Numbered from the stretch's first letter, positions 32,454-40,497 are shown. The stretch: DNA of 41,146 bases from Bacillota bacterium (GCA_030540195.1 JAUNWT010000012.1:1-41146); one strand, 5' to 3'. The notes: generated from the sequence alone by a model not told the origin. Numbers and translations are program-made.

Positions 32454-33099
32454 AAAATTGATAAACATCTTCTCCTAATTGATTTAAAGAATTTAAATCA
32501 ATAATTTGATACGTTCCCCGTTTTAGCTTCTTTATATATTTCTTATTTATAAATAATTGAAGAACACGTTGGAGTTGACGATAGCTACAACCAATCAATT
32601 CAGAGACAACTACAAAATTATCTTGAACAATAGAGTCTTTATGAGAAACAACAAAATAAGCAGCTAATCTATTTTCAACAGGATAATTTAATGAAATAGA
32701 ATGGTTTTGAGTTGATTTAGAAAGCTTACTGGCAAGATTTCTAGCAATCGTTTTCATAAAGAAAACATCATTCATTAATATTTCATGATATTTAGAAAGA
32801 GAAATGGCTGCACAAATACAATCTTCATAAGCGATTACATCATTAATTATATGCGCTTTAGTAATAAATTCTAAATCGCCGATAATAGAATGAGGACTAT
32901 TAAAACCACATAACATGATGTTTCCATTGGCGTTGATGTGATTTACTTTGACTTTTCCTTTTAAAAGAATATAAATATAGTTCAGTTTTTCACCTTGATG
33001 TAATAAATACTCATCTTTTTTTAATTCTATGATTTCAATATATTGATCATTATCTTCATGTAAAATTTCTAATTTTTTTAATTCATTTAAATAATTCAT
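32452..33099 (-). CDS. Crp/Fnr-family transcriptional regulator
   Basis: A 215-residue protein: an N-terminal cyclic-nucleotide-binding-like beta-roll (about 15-120; YLLHQGEKLNYIYILLKGKVKV, then SIIGDLEFI), a linker helix, and a C-terminal winged helix (about 150-205; FVVVSELIGCSYRQLQRVLQLF). The phosphate-binding-cassette region (IGDLEFITKAHIINDVIA) lacks the Arg-Ser/Thr of cAMP binders, and no N-terminal Fe-S cysteine cluster is present, so the effector is unknown. It most resembles YeiL/CprK-type members. It is divergent from a YdcZ transporter pair; the palindrome GACATATGTC lies between them. Confidence 0.88.
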   Translation of the reverse strand: MNYLNELKKLEILHEDNDQYIEIIELKKDEYLLHQGEKLNYIYILLKGKVKVNHINANGNIMLCGFNSPHSIIGDLEFITKAHIINDVIAYEDCICAAISLSKYHEILMNDVFFMKTIARNLASKLSKSTQNHSISLNYPVENRLAAYFVVSHKDSIVQDNFVVVSELIGCSYRQLQRVLQLFINKKYIKKLKRGTYQIIDLNSLNQLGEDVYQF

Positions 33100-33120
33100 C
33101 TAAATCACCATCACCAATAT

Positions 33121-33160
33121 GACATATGTCGTGTTTATAATCAAGTTCAATCACTATAAT
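33121..33160 (+). promoter_or_regulatory. Divergent control region: GACATATGTC palindrome and YdcZ promoter
   Basis: A perfect 10-bp palindrome (33121-33130), imperfectly extended to 14 bp, is followed by TATAAT (33155-33160) with a very poor -35 (TGTTTA, 33132-33137). The expected start of transcription near 33167 puts the palindrome centre at about -41.5, the place where Crp/Fnr activators bind at class II promoters. On the - strand the same palindrome overlaps the likely -10 region of the regulator (with GTTCAA, 33145-33150, read as TTGAAC, as its -35). Confidence 0.5.
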
Positions 33161-33180
33161 TCTTTCTGGAGGTGATCTTG

Positions 33181-33600
33181 ATGGATTTTGTATTAGCGAC
33201 ACTATGTGGGATTATTGTAACAACAATGAATGTATTTAATGGACAATTATCAGATTATACAGGGGTCTATTTATCAACAGTTATCATTCATTTAGTTGGT
33301 TTAGTTACATTTTTAATTATTATGAAAATCAAAGATAAGAAAGTTTGTTTTAAAAAACAAATTCCTTTATATATGTATTGTGGAGGATGTATTGGGGTAT
33401 TAACGGTTATTTTTAATGTCTTTGCGATTGGTAAGATAGGGGCTTCTTTAATGACAGCACTAGGATTATTAGGACAAATGATGACATCTTTGTTATTAGA
33501 AAATAAAGGATGGTTATCGACATCTATTCGAAAATTAAATATAGGAAAAATCGTAGGATTAGTTGTTGTTTGTTTAGGAATAGGAGTGATGTTATTATGA
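33181..33600 (+). CDS. YdcZ/DUF606-type small transporter half (first)
   Basis: A 139-residue membrane protein with about five spans, of the DMT-superfamily YdcZ (DUF606) type. Features are an N-terminal ATLCGIIVTTMNVFNGQLSD and YMYCGGCIGVLTVIFNVFAI. Such proteins often occur as adjacent pairs, likely forming heterodimers; substrate unknown. A near-perfect ribosome binding site GGAGGTGATC (33168-33177) favours ATG 33181 over the in-frame GTG at 33172, which lies inside it. Its stop overlaps the start of the second half as ATGA. Confidence 0.82.
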   Translation: MDFVLATLCGIIVTTMNVFNGQLSDYTGVYLSTVIIHLVGLVTFLIIMKIKDKKVCFKKQIPLYMYCGGCIGVLTVIFNVFAIGKIGASLMTALGLLGQMMTSLLLENKGWLSTSIRKLNIGKIVGLVVVCLGIGVMLL

Positions 33601-34034
33601 TTTCTATTATATTTTCTATTCTTTCAGGAGTTACAATTGTTTTAAGTAGAAGTGTTAATGGAATGCTTTCTAAAAAAATGGGTGCTTATCAAGGAACGTT
33701 TTATAATTACTTTACAGGTTTTATGACAAGTTTGATTTTAATGCTTGTGCTTATGATTGTTGGTGTTCAACATATAAATATCTCTTTAGATAAAACCAAT
33801 TTGATGATGTATTTAGGAGGAATCATAGGGGTCTTTAATATTTTGATTTTAAATATTATTGTTCCTAGAATATCCCCTGTTATTCTTACTTTATTAAGTT
33901 TTATTGGACAACTTGTTAGTGGAATGGTAATTGATGCTTTTGTTTATCAAATGTTTTCAGTTTCAAAGATTTTAGGTTGTTTGATAGTTATTGTAGGGTT
34001 AGTAATTTATCAATTAAGTGAAGAAAAAGCATAA
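33597..34034 (+). CDS. YdcZ/DUF606-type small transporter half (second)
   Basis: A 145-residue membrane protein with about five spans and the same plan as its neighbour: SILSGVTIVLSRSVNGMLSK at the N-terminus, GTFYNYFTGFMTSLILML, and YLGGIIGVFNILILN. The ATG overlaps the stop of the first half (ATGA), so the two are coupled and probably act as a heterodimer. The long in-frame reading from 33510 lies within the first gene and is rejected. The stop codon lies in the following bidirectional terminator. Confidence 0.82.
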   Translation: MISIIFSILSGVTIVLSRSVNGMLSKKMGAYQGTFYNYFTGFMTSLILMLVLMIVGVQHINISLDKTNLMMYLGGIIGVFNILILNIIVPRISPVILTLLSFIGQLVSGMVIDAFVYQMFSVSKILGCLIVIVGLVIYQLSEEKA

Positions 34035-34062
34035 AAGAAGATCGATTAGATCTTCTTTTTAC
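34033..34062. terminator. Shared bidirectional terminator
   Basis: AAAAGAAGATC (34033-34043) pairs with GATCTTCTTTT (34049-34059) with a 5-base loop. T's follow on both strands. The YdcZ stop codon overlaps the left edge and the GIY-YIG stop codon lies in the loop. Confidence 0.9.
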
Positions 34063-34321
34063 TTAATATGAGTTTTTCTTTTTCAGATCTCTTTAATTGT
34101 TTAATTTGATACTCTCTTTTTAAAGCTTCACTTTTATTATCAAAAGTTTCAAAATAAACAAGTTCCACTGGTCTTCTTGCTTTTGTATATTTAGCTCCTT
34201 TACCAGCATTATGGGCTTCAATTCGCTTTTCTAACTGATTTGTCCAACCCGTATAAAGCGTTTGATCACGACATCTTACAATATAAACGTAATTATTTTG
34301 TTGTTGAGCCAAAGCCACCAT
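34046..34321 (-). CDS. GIY-YIG nuclease-domain protein (UPF0213 family)
   Basis: About 91 residues, a stand-alone GIY-YIG domain: NYVYIVRCRDQTLYTGWTNQ, then KRIEAHNAGKGAKYTKARRP and LVYFETFDNKSEALKREYQIK. The first motif tyrosines, the Arg of KRIEAHN and the Glu of EALKRE fit the family; stand-alone members have unclear roles, possibly in DNA repair. The start is uncertain. ATG at 34321 gives MVALAQQQNNYVYIV and lies inside the end of dut, with no good Shine-Dalgarno, so coupled translation is likely. Longer in-frame starts reach 34366. It overlaps dut by 29 bases. Confidence 0.8.
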   Translation of the reverse strand: MVALAQQQNNYVYIVRCRDQTLYTGWTNQLEKRIEAHNAGKGAKYTKARRPVELVYFETFDNKSEALKREYQIKQLKRSEKEKLILSKKKI

Positions 34322-34805
34322 TTCTTTCTTCAGTGACATCATCATCTTCAACAATTCCAAATTCAAAGAAAATACCTTGAACCATTCCTTGTCCTGCTTT
34401 TAAAGAAAGAGATTTATCTTCATTACTATCATTTGTAAGTTTTACAAACATATGACCTTCATTATCACTATTATAATAATCACTATCAATAATACCTACT
34501 GTATTATTAAGTTGTAAACGATATTTAAATCCTAAACCACTGCGAGGATATAAACCTAATACCCAACCATTTTCAATACGTACACGAATACCTGTAGGAA
34601 TTTTAATAGTTTGTCCTGGATTTAATTCAAAATCAATAGGGCTATAGAAATCATAACCTGCAGATCCTTTTGTGGCACGTTTTGGAAGTTGAATGGCATT
34701 ATAGATTTCTTCTACTTCTTTTTCATTATATTGAGGAAATGAATCCATGAAATCATTTTTAAATTGGTTATATGATACTTTTTCAAATTTTGCGATTTTT
34801 TTCAT
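34293..34805 (-). CDS. dut: dUTP diphosphatase
   Basis: A 170-residue trimeric-type dUTPase, hydrolysing dUTP to dUMP and diphosphate. Motifs are GSAGYDFYSP (48-56), PRSGLG (87-92), NTVGIIDSDYYN (101-112), the QGMVQGIF segment, and the C-terminal P-loop-like RNGGFGSTT. An N-terminal extension of about 38 residues precedes motif 1. ATG 34805 is preceded by AAAAGGAGAAAA; the in-frame upstream reading to 34931 lacks support. Confidence 0.94.
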   Translation of the reverse strand: MKKIAKFEKVSYNQFKNDFMDSFPQYNEKEVEEIYNAIQLPKRATKGSAGYDFYSPIDFELNPGQTIKIPTGIRVRIENGWVLGLYPRSGLGFKYRLQLNNTVGIIDSDYYNSDNEGHMFVKLTNDSNEDKSLSLKAGQGMVQGIFFEFGIVEDDDVTEERNGGFGSTTK

Positions 34806-34874
34806 AATTTTTCTCCTTTTTACTTCTCTATTATAGAGTAAAATTGAAAACAAGAAAATAAATAATTTCATCAC

Positions 34875-34903
34875 TTGACAGAGGATGAGGAGATTGTTAT
34901 TAT
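34875..34903 (+). promoter_or_regulatory. Promoter of haemolysin III-like gene
   Basis: TTGACA (34875-34880), 17 bases, TATTAT (34898-34903). Confidence 0.75.
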
Positions 34904-34919
34904 ATGTGTAAATTACAAG

Positions 34920-34940
34920 ATGTAGTATCAAATACTACAT
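34920..34940 (+). repeat. 9-bp perfect inverted repeat in the haemolysin III leader
   Basis: ATGTAGTAT (34920-34928) is the inverse of ATACTACAT (34932-34940) with a 3-base loop. It falls at about +10 to +30 of the transcript, upstream of AGAGGT. It could be an operator or an RNA hairpin; no T-run follows. Confidence 0.6.
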
Positions 34941-34965
34941 AAGATAGTTAAAAGAGGTAATGAAT

Positions 34966-35631
34966 ATGAAAAGAACAAAATTAGATGATCGAATTTTACC
35001 TGTTTATACAAAAGGTGAAGAAATATTTAATATGGTAACGCATATTGTTGGAGGAGCGATGGGAATTGCGGCTCTTGTTTTATGTATTATCTTTTGTCAT
35101 GATGGTTATGGCTTATTTTCAGGGATTGTTTATGGCATTTCGATGATTCTCCTTTATACGATGTCTGCTATCTACCATGGTTTGTCACCTAAGCTTAAAG
35201 CAAAGAAAGTTTTCCAAATTATGGATCACTGTAGTATCTTTGTATTAATTGCAGGAACTTATACACCTGTGCTCCTTTGTTCAATAAGACAAGTTGATGC
35301 TAAGTGGGCTTGGATTTTATTTGCAGTGGTATGGATCATGACCGTTATTGGAATTGCATTAAATGCAATCGATATCAAAAAATATCAAACCTTTTCAATG
35401 ATTTGTTATTTAGTGATGGGATGGTGTATTATCTTTAAAATCAATCTCTTACCACAAGCTATTGGAATGAATGGTATTTGGCTACTTGTTTCAGGTGGGC
35501 TTGCTTATACGATTGGGGTTGTTTTCTATGTTTTACAACATAAAATCAAGTATATGCATAGTATCTGGCATTTATGGATTTTAGTTGGTTCTATCTTACA
35601 TTTTTTATGTATTATCTTGTATGTTCTTTAA
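34966..35631 (+). CDS. Haemolysin III / PAQR-family membrane protein
   Basis: A 221-residue protein with seven predicted membrane spans (YqfA/HlyIII group). The family's conserved polar residues are present: GEEIFNMVTHIVGGAMGI, SAIYHGLSP, MDHCSIFVLIAGTYTPVLL, and HSIWHLWILVGSILHFL, with the His residues thought to bind zinc. The family name comes from a weak haemolysin; the true role, probably hydrolase-like or in membrane homeostasis, is unclear. ATG 34960 abuts the Shine-Dalgarno AGAGGT, so ATG 34966 is preferred. Confidence 0.9.
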   Translation: MKRTKLDDRILPVYTKGEEIFNMVTHIVGGAMGIAALVLCIIFCHDGYGLFSGIVYGISMILLYTMSAIYHGLSPKLKAKKVFQIMDHCSIFVLIAGTYTPVLLCSIRQVDAKWAWILFAVVWIMTVIGIALNAIDIKKYQTFSMICYLVMGWCIIFKINLLPQAIGMNGIWLLVSGGLAYTIGVVFYVLQHKIKYMHSIWHLWILVGSILHFLCIILYVL

Positions 35632-35662
35632 AATTTATAAAAATCATAAATATATTTTTAAC

Positions 35663-35697
35663 AAAGTCCTTTGTTTAATAAGCATTGGACTTTTTTT
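35663..35697 (+). terminator. Terminator after haemolysin III gene
   Basis: AAAGTCC (35663-35669) pairs with GGACTTT (35687-35693), long loop of 17, followed by T's to 35697. Confidence 0.7.
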
Positions 35698-35743
35698 ATT
35701 TTTGAAAAACATAAAATAACTATAAAATCAACATTATTTGTGA

Positions 35744-35882
35744 TAGAATGGGTTGGAGTTCGAATTGTTTTATTTAAAATAATTCGAAAAAAAACACCAA
35801 CCAATAGAGCATAAAAGTATAATCTTTTTTTTTGATTGGTTATAATGTTTATACATCAAAAATATGAAAGGGGATATTTAGC
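35744..35882 (+). promoter_or_regulatory. Structured leader of nrdD with competing pairings
   Basis: A possible -10, TAGAAT (35744-35749), has no good -35. TTCGAATT (35759-35766) mirrors AATTCGAA (35781-35788), continuing inward as TTTTA/TAAAA. GGTTGG (35751-35756) can pair with CCAACC (35797-35802) to enclose that hairpin. The same region, AACCAAT (35799-35805), can instead pair with ATTGGTT (35835-35841), past a weak AAAAG/CTTTT stem and T-run (35813-35833). The leader is therefore attenuator-like. No known riboswitch or NrdR box was recognised. Confidence 0.5.
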
Positions 35883-38060
35883 GTGAAAATAATAAAAAGG
35901 AATGGGCAAGAAGCTATTTTTGATGAAGTAAAAATTACCAATGCCATTATTGCGGCTAATAAAGAAGTTGTTGAAACAGACAGACTTTCAGAAGAAGAAA
36001 TTGATAATATTACAAATGATATCAAATATAAATGTCAAAAAATCAAAAGAGCATTAAGTGTTGAAGAAATTCAAAACTTAGTTGAAGATGAATTAATGAA
36101 ATTAAATGCCTTTTCTGTTGCCAGAAAATATATTACATATCGTTTCCAAAGAGCTTTAGCTAGACAATCTAATACAACAGACGAACAAATTTTAAGTTTG
36201 ATCGAATGTGCCAATGAAGAAGTAAAACAAGAAAACTCTAATAAAAATCCAACAGTAAATAGTGTACAAAGAGATTATATGGCTGGTGAAGTCAGCAAAG
36301 ACTTAACAAGAAGAATTTTACTTCCAGAAGATATCGTTAAAGCACATGATGAAGGATTAATTCATTTCCATGATGCTGATTATTTCTCACAACATATGCA
36401 TAACTGTGATTTAGTAAATCTAGAAGATATGTTACAAAATGGAACAGTTATTTCAGAAACAATGATTGAAAAACCAAAGAGTTTTTCAACTGCTTGTAAT
36501 GTTGCTACACAAATTATTGCACAAGTGGCTAGTTCTCAATATGGGGGACAAAGTATTACTTTATCTCATTTAGCACCATTCGTTGATGTAAGTAGACAAA
36601 AATTTAGAAGTGAAGTTAAAGAAGAATTTAAAGCTATTGGAATTGAATTAGACGAAGAAAAAATTAATGCGTTAGCTGAAGAACGTTTGAAAAAAGAAAT
36701 TACTAAAGGGGTTCAAACAATTCAATATCAAGTTGTTACTTTAATGACAACAAATGGACAAGCACCATTTATTACTGTCTTCATGTATTTAAATGAAGTA
36801 CCTGAAGGACGTTTAAGAGATGACCTTGCTATGATCATTGAAGAAACACTTAAACAAAGAATGAAAGGTGTTAAAAATGAAAAAGGTGTTTATATTACAC
36901 CAGCATTCCCAAAACTTATCTATGCTTTACAAGAAAACAATATTGAACCAAATAGTCAATATTATTATTTAACAGAACTTGCAGCAAGATGTTCAGCAAA
37001 ACGTTTAGTTCCTGACTATATTTCAGAAAAAGTCATGAAAGAATTAAAAGTTGATCAAAATGGCAATGGTCAATGTTATCCATCAATGGGATGTCGATCT
37101 TTCTTAACACCATATATTGATGAAAATGGTAAACCAAAATACTATGGACGTTTCAATCAAGGGGTTGTTACAATCAACTTAGTTGATGTCGCTTGTTCAT
37201 CAAAAAGAGATATGAACAAATTCTGGCAAATCTTTGATGAAAGACTTGATTTATGTTATAGAGCTTTAATGTGCAGACATGAACGTTTAAAAGGAACACC
37301 AAGTGACGTTGCTCCTATTTTATGGCAACATGGTGCTTTAGCACGTCTTAAAAAAGGTGAAACAATTGATAAATTATTATATGGTGGTTATTCAACAATT
37401 TCTCTTGGATATGCAGGATTATATGAATGTGTTAAATATATGACAGGTAAATCACATACAGATCCAAGTGCAACACCATTTGCGATTGAAGTTATGCAAC
37501 ATTTAAATGATGCATGTACAAAATGGAAAGAAAAAGAAAACATTGATTTCTCATTATATGGAACACCAATTGAATCAACAACATATAAATTCGCAAAATG
37601 CTTACAAAAACGTTTTGGAAAAATCAAAGGTGTTACAGATAGAAACTATATTACAAACAGCTATCATATCCATGTAACAGAACACATCAACGCTTTTGAT
37701 AAACTTACATTTGAATCACAATTCCAAAAATTATCACCAGGGGGAGCTATTTCTTATGTAGAAGTTCCTGATATGCAAGATAATATAGATGCTGTTCTAG
37801 CAGTTATGAAACATATCTACAATAATATTATGTATGCTGAATTAAATACAAAGAGTGATTATTGTATGGCTTGTGGTTATGATGGGGAAATCCAAATTGA
37901 AAAAGATGAAAATGGTAAATTAATTTGGGTATGTCCAAACTGTGGAAATAAAAACCAAGATATGATGTCTGTTGCTAGACGTACTTGTGGTTATATTGGA
38001 ACACAATTCTGGAACCAAGGAAGAACACAAGAAATCAAAGAACGTGTTTTACACTTATAG
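35883..38060 (+). CDS. nrdD: Anaerobic (class III) ribonucleoside-triphosphate reductase
   Basis: NrdD, 725 residues, reduces ribonucleotides to deoxyribonucleotides without oxygen, using a glycyl radical. An N-terminal ATP-cone (about 1-90; MKIIKRNGQEAIFDEVKITN) gives allosteric control. The C-terminus has the zinc site C661/C664/C684/C687 and the radical glycine G703 in RRTCGYIG. The start is GTG at 35883 with AAAGGGG upstream. The activase NrdG needed to make the radical is not encoded next to it; the following gene is a MATE transporter. A structured leader precedes the gene. Confidence 0.96.
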   Translation: MKIIKRNGQEAIFDEVKITNAIIAANKEVVETDRLSEEEIDNITNDIKYKCQKIKRALSVEEIQNLVEDELMKLNAFSVARKYITYRFQRALARQSNTTDEQILSLIECANEEVKQENSNKNPTVNSVQRDYMAGEVSKDLTRRILLPEDIVKAHDEGLIHFHDADYFSQHMHNCDLVNLEDMLQNGTVISETMIEKPKSFSTACNVATQIIAQVASSQYGGQSITLSHLAPFVDVSRQKFRSEVKEEFKAIGIELDEEKINALAEERLKKEITKGVQTIQYQVVTLMTTNGQAPFITVFMYLNEVPEGRLRDDLAMIIEETLKQRMKGVKNEKGVYITPAFPKLIYALQENNIEPNSQYYYLTELAARCSAKRLVPDYISEKVMKELKVDQNGNGQCYPSMGCRSFLTPYIDENGKPKYYGRFNQGVVTINLVDVACSSKRDMNKFWQIFDERLDLCYRALMCRHERLKGTPSDVAPILWQHGALARLKKGETIDKLLYGGYSTISLGYAGLYECVKYMTGKSHTDPSATPFAIEVMQHLNDACTKWKEKENIDFSLYGTPIESTTYKFAKCLQKRFGKIKGVTDRNYITNSYHIHVTEHINAFDKLTFESQFQKLSPGGAISYVEVPDMQDNIDAVLAVMKHIYNNIMYAELNTKSDYCMACGYDGEIQIEKDENGKLIWVCPNCGNKNQDMMSVARRTCGYIGTQFWNQGRTQEIKERVLHL

Positions 38061-38087
38061 AGATGAAAATTTCATCTCTTTTTTTAT
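38059..38087 (+). terminator. Terminator after nrdD
   Basis: AGAGATGAA (38059-38067) pairs with TTCATCTCT (38071-38079), followed by T's to about 38086. The nrdD stop codon (38058-38060) overlaps the stem. Confidence 0.88.
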
Positions 38088-38133
38088 ATTTTTATAATAG
38101 CTAAAAACTATGATAAACAATAGTTTATAAGTA

Positions 38134-38162
38134 TTAGTAATAAAATGAGACAAGATTATAAT
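38134..38162 (+). promoter_or_regulatory. Possible promoter of second MATE gene
   Basis: TATAAT (38157-38162) with a weak -35 TTAGTA (38134-38139) at 17 bases. The inverted repeat AAACTAT (38105-38111) / ATAGTTT (38120-38126) lies just upstream and could bind a regulator. Transcription starting near 38169 supports translation from ATG 38184. Confidence 0.45.
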
Positions 38163-38183
38163 AGAAGCGAAATGGGGGATTGG

Positions 38184-39539
38184 ATGAAAGAAATCGATAT
38201 GTTAAATGGGAGTATTTGGAATAAAATACCATTATTTGCCTTACCTGTTGCCATGACAGCTATTTTGGAACAATTATTTAATGCTTCTGATATTGCGGTT
38301 GTAGGTAATTTTACCGGAAAGATGGGAACAATTGCGGTGGCTGCAGTAGGCGCGAATAGTCCCATTATTAGTTTAATTGTCAATTTATTTATTGGTATTG
38401 CTTTAGGAACGACAGTAGTAATCGCAAATGCGATTGGTCGTGATGATCAAAAAACAGTTCATCATGCTGTGCATACATCTATTTTAATGGCAATACTAGG
38501 AGGTCTTGTTGTCAGTGTTATAGGTGAATTAGGAGCAGGATTTATTTTAAGTATGTTGAATGTTCCACATGATGTTTATGGACAAGCACTCCTTTATTTA
38601 AGAATTTATTTATTAGGAATGCCGGTTATTTTACTTTATAATTTTGAGGCAGCTATTTTTAGAAGTATTGGGGATACCAAAGTTCCTTTAAAGACATTAG
38701 TTATTTCAGGAATTATTAATGTTTTATTGAATTTATTTTTTGTTATTGTCTTAAAGATGACAGTTAATGGAGTTGCGATTGCAACTGTTATTTCTAATTT
38801 GATTAGTGCACTTATTTTATTAAACAAATTGATTAAAACGGATAAATACATTCATGTTAATTTAAAAGATTTAAGAATCTATAAGTTATCACTTATTAAA
38901 ATCTTAAAAATAGGAATGCCTGCGGGTATTCAAAGTGCGGTCTTTGCCCTTGCTAATATTGTCATTCAAGCTGCTATCAATAGTTTAGGAACAGTTGTTA
39001 TTGCTGCATCAAGTGCCGCTTTCAATATTGAAATCTTTGCTTATGACATATTAAATTCCTTTGGACAAGCTTGTACAACCTTTGTTGGACAAAACCATGG
39101 GGCTGGTAAAATAGATCGTTGTAAAAAAACATTGTATCTTTGTCTTATTGAAGATGCGATTGCTTCTGCTATTGCTATTTTCTTGATCATTGTTTCCGGT
39201 AAATTCTTATTATCATTATTTAATAATAATCCACAAGTTATAAAAATAGGGTATACCCGTTTAATTATGGTCTTTACCGCTTATACCTTTAGTATGCTTT
39301 ATGAAGTTATGTCAGGTTATTTAAGAGGCTTTGGTATCTCTCTTGTTCCAGCTATCTTTACATGTATATGTATCTGTGGAACAAGGGTATTATGGGTAGA
39401 AACAGTTTTTAAAAGTTATCCAACTTTTACTACCATCATGTGTGCTTATCCCCTTAGTTTAGCTTTAACCGCCATCGTTATTTTCTTTACATTAATGTAT
39501 TATCGTCCTTCAAAGAAAATGTTAAATAAAACGAAATAA
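38184..39539 (+). CDS. MATE-family efflux transporter (second copy)
   Basis: A 451-residue MATE transporter with about 12 spans, clearly distinct from the copy at 30.6 kb. Landmarks are MLNGSIWNKIPLFALPVAMT, LFNASDIAVVGNFTG, IFRSIGDTKVPL, and KIGMPAGIQSAVFALANIVI at the start of the second half. ATG 38184 follows GGGGGAT; the upstream in-frame ATG 38145 lies before the likely transcription start. The LysR gene follows after 30 bases in the same direction, so it may be cotranscribed. Substrate unknown. Confidence 0.9.
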   Translation: MKEIDMLNGSIWNKIPLFALPVAMTAILEQLFNASDIAVVGNFTGKMGTIAVAAVGANSPIISLIVNLFIGIALGTTVVIANAIGRDDQKTVHHAVHTSILMAILGGLVVSVIGELGAGFILSMLNVPHDVYGQALLYLRIYLLGMPVILLYNFEAAIFRSIGDTKVPLKTLVISGIINVLLNLFFVIVLKMTVNGVAIATVISNLISALILLNKLIKTDKYIHVNLKDLRIYKLSLIKILKIGMPAGIQSAVFALANIVIQAAINSLGTVVIAASSAAFNIEIFAYDILNSFGQACTTFVGQNHGAGKIDRCKKTLYLCLIEDAIASAIAIFLIIVSGKFLLSLFNNNPQVIKIGYTRLIMVFTAYTFSMLYEVMSGYLRGFGISLVPAIFTCICICGTRVLWVETVFKSYPTFTTIMCAYPLSLALTAIVIFFTLMYYRPSKKMLNKTK

Positions 39540-39569
39540 CATGATAGAATGTGTCTAAGAGGTGGGAAT

Positions 39570-40454
39570 ATGTATAATCATCAATTAGACACTTTTATTA
39601 TGGTTGCTGATATGGGAAGCTTTAATAAAGCAGCAGAAAAACTTTATATTTCTGCAAATGCAGTCATGAAACAAATCAATTTGTTAGAAAGAAATATCGG
39701 TTTTCCTCTATTTGAAAGAACCCATACAGGATTAAAACTAACGCGTGCAGGAAAGTCTTTTTATAAAGATGCCAAATATATTATTCAATATTCAAAAGAA
39801 GCTTTAATACGAGCAAATCAAATTAAAGATGAACATATTATTCATTTAGGTGTTTCTTTTACGACACCTGTTGATTATATTATGGATTTATGGAATCAAA
39901 TGAATGATCAATCTTTAAAACTAGAATTAGTTTCTTTTGAAAATACACCTGAAAACGCCAAAGAAATCATGAAAAACTTTGGTCAGAAAATGGATATTGT
40001 GGCAGGTATCTATAGTCATAATTTATTAAAGGAAAGAAACTGTTTAGCACTTAAACTCTATGAAAGTCCACTCGCACTAGCGATCCCTAGAACACATGCA
40101 TTAGCTTTCAAAGATGAAATAACAATAGAAGATTTAAAAGATGAAACATTGTTAATTTTAAAAAGAGGTTATCTAGAAGATATAGATCGTTTAAGAATTG
40201 ATTTATTATCTAAAAATCCATCAATTATTTTAGAAGAAATACCTTTCTTTAATATTAAAGCCTTTAATCAATGTGTTAATGAAAATAAATTAATGATTGT
40301 TATACCTGAATGGAAAAATATCCATCCAATGTTAAAAATCATTCCTGTTCAATGGAATTACACAATTCCCTTTGGCATCATGTATTCAAAACATCCTACA
40401 AATGATGTTCAATACTTTCTAGATAAAATTGAAGAGTTACAACCTAAAGGTTAA
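39570..40454 (+). CDS. LysR-family transcriptional regulator
   Basis: A 294-residue LysR protein. The N-terminal winged helix is MYNHQLDTFIMVADMGSFNK through AAEKLYISANAVMKQINLLERN and FPLFERTHTGLKLTRAGKSF; residues about 90-290 form the effector-binding domain. AAGAGGTGGG before ATG 39570 rejects the in-frame ATG 39549. Target genes are unknown; the flanking MATE and MFS transporters, all in the same orientation, are candidates. Confidence 0.93.
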   Translation: MYNHQLDTFIMVADMGSFNKAAEKLYISANAVMKQINLLERNIGFPLFERTHTGLKLTRAGKSFYKDAKYIIQYSKEALIRANQIKDEHIIHLGVSFTTPVDYIMDLWNQMNDQSLKLELVSFENTPENAKEIMKNFGQKMDIVAGIYSHNLLKERNCLALKLYESPLALAIPRTHALAFKDEITIEDLKDETLLILKRGYLEDIDRLRIDLLSKNPSIILEEIPFFNIKAFNQCVNENKLMIVIPEWKNIHPMLKIIPVQWNYTIPFGIMYSKHPTNDVQYFLDKIEELQPKG

Positions 40455-40465
40455 TAGTTATGAAG

Positions 40466-40497
40466 AAATAGAGAATTCAAAGGAATCTCTATTTTTT
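40466..40497 (+). terminator. Terminator after lysR
   Basis: AAATAGAG (40466-40473) with inner ATTC pairs with GAAT and CTCTATTT (40483-40494), one bulged A, loop AAAG, followed by T's to 40497. Confidence 0.8.

Noticed and set aside
34805-34931. N-terminal extension of dut (extra 42 residues)
   Set aside because: AAAAGGAG directly upstream of ATG 34805 and normal dUTPase length support the shorter protein; the extension is AT-rich non-coding-like sequence crossing the region upstream of the divergent gene.
34904-34942. Twelve-codon ORF (MCKLQDVVSNTT) in the haemolysin III leader
   Set aside because: Its ATG lies upstream of the expected transcription start and has no ribosome binding site; the leader hairpin explains the sequence better.
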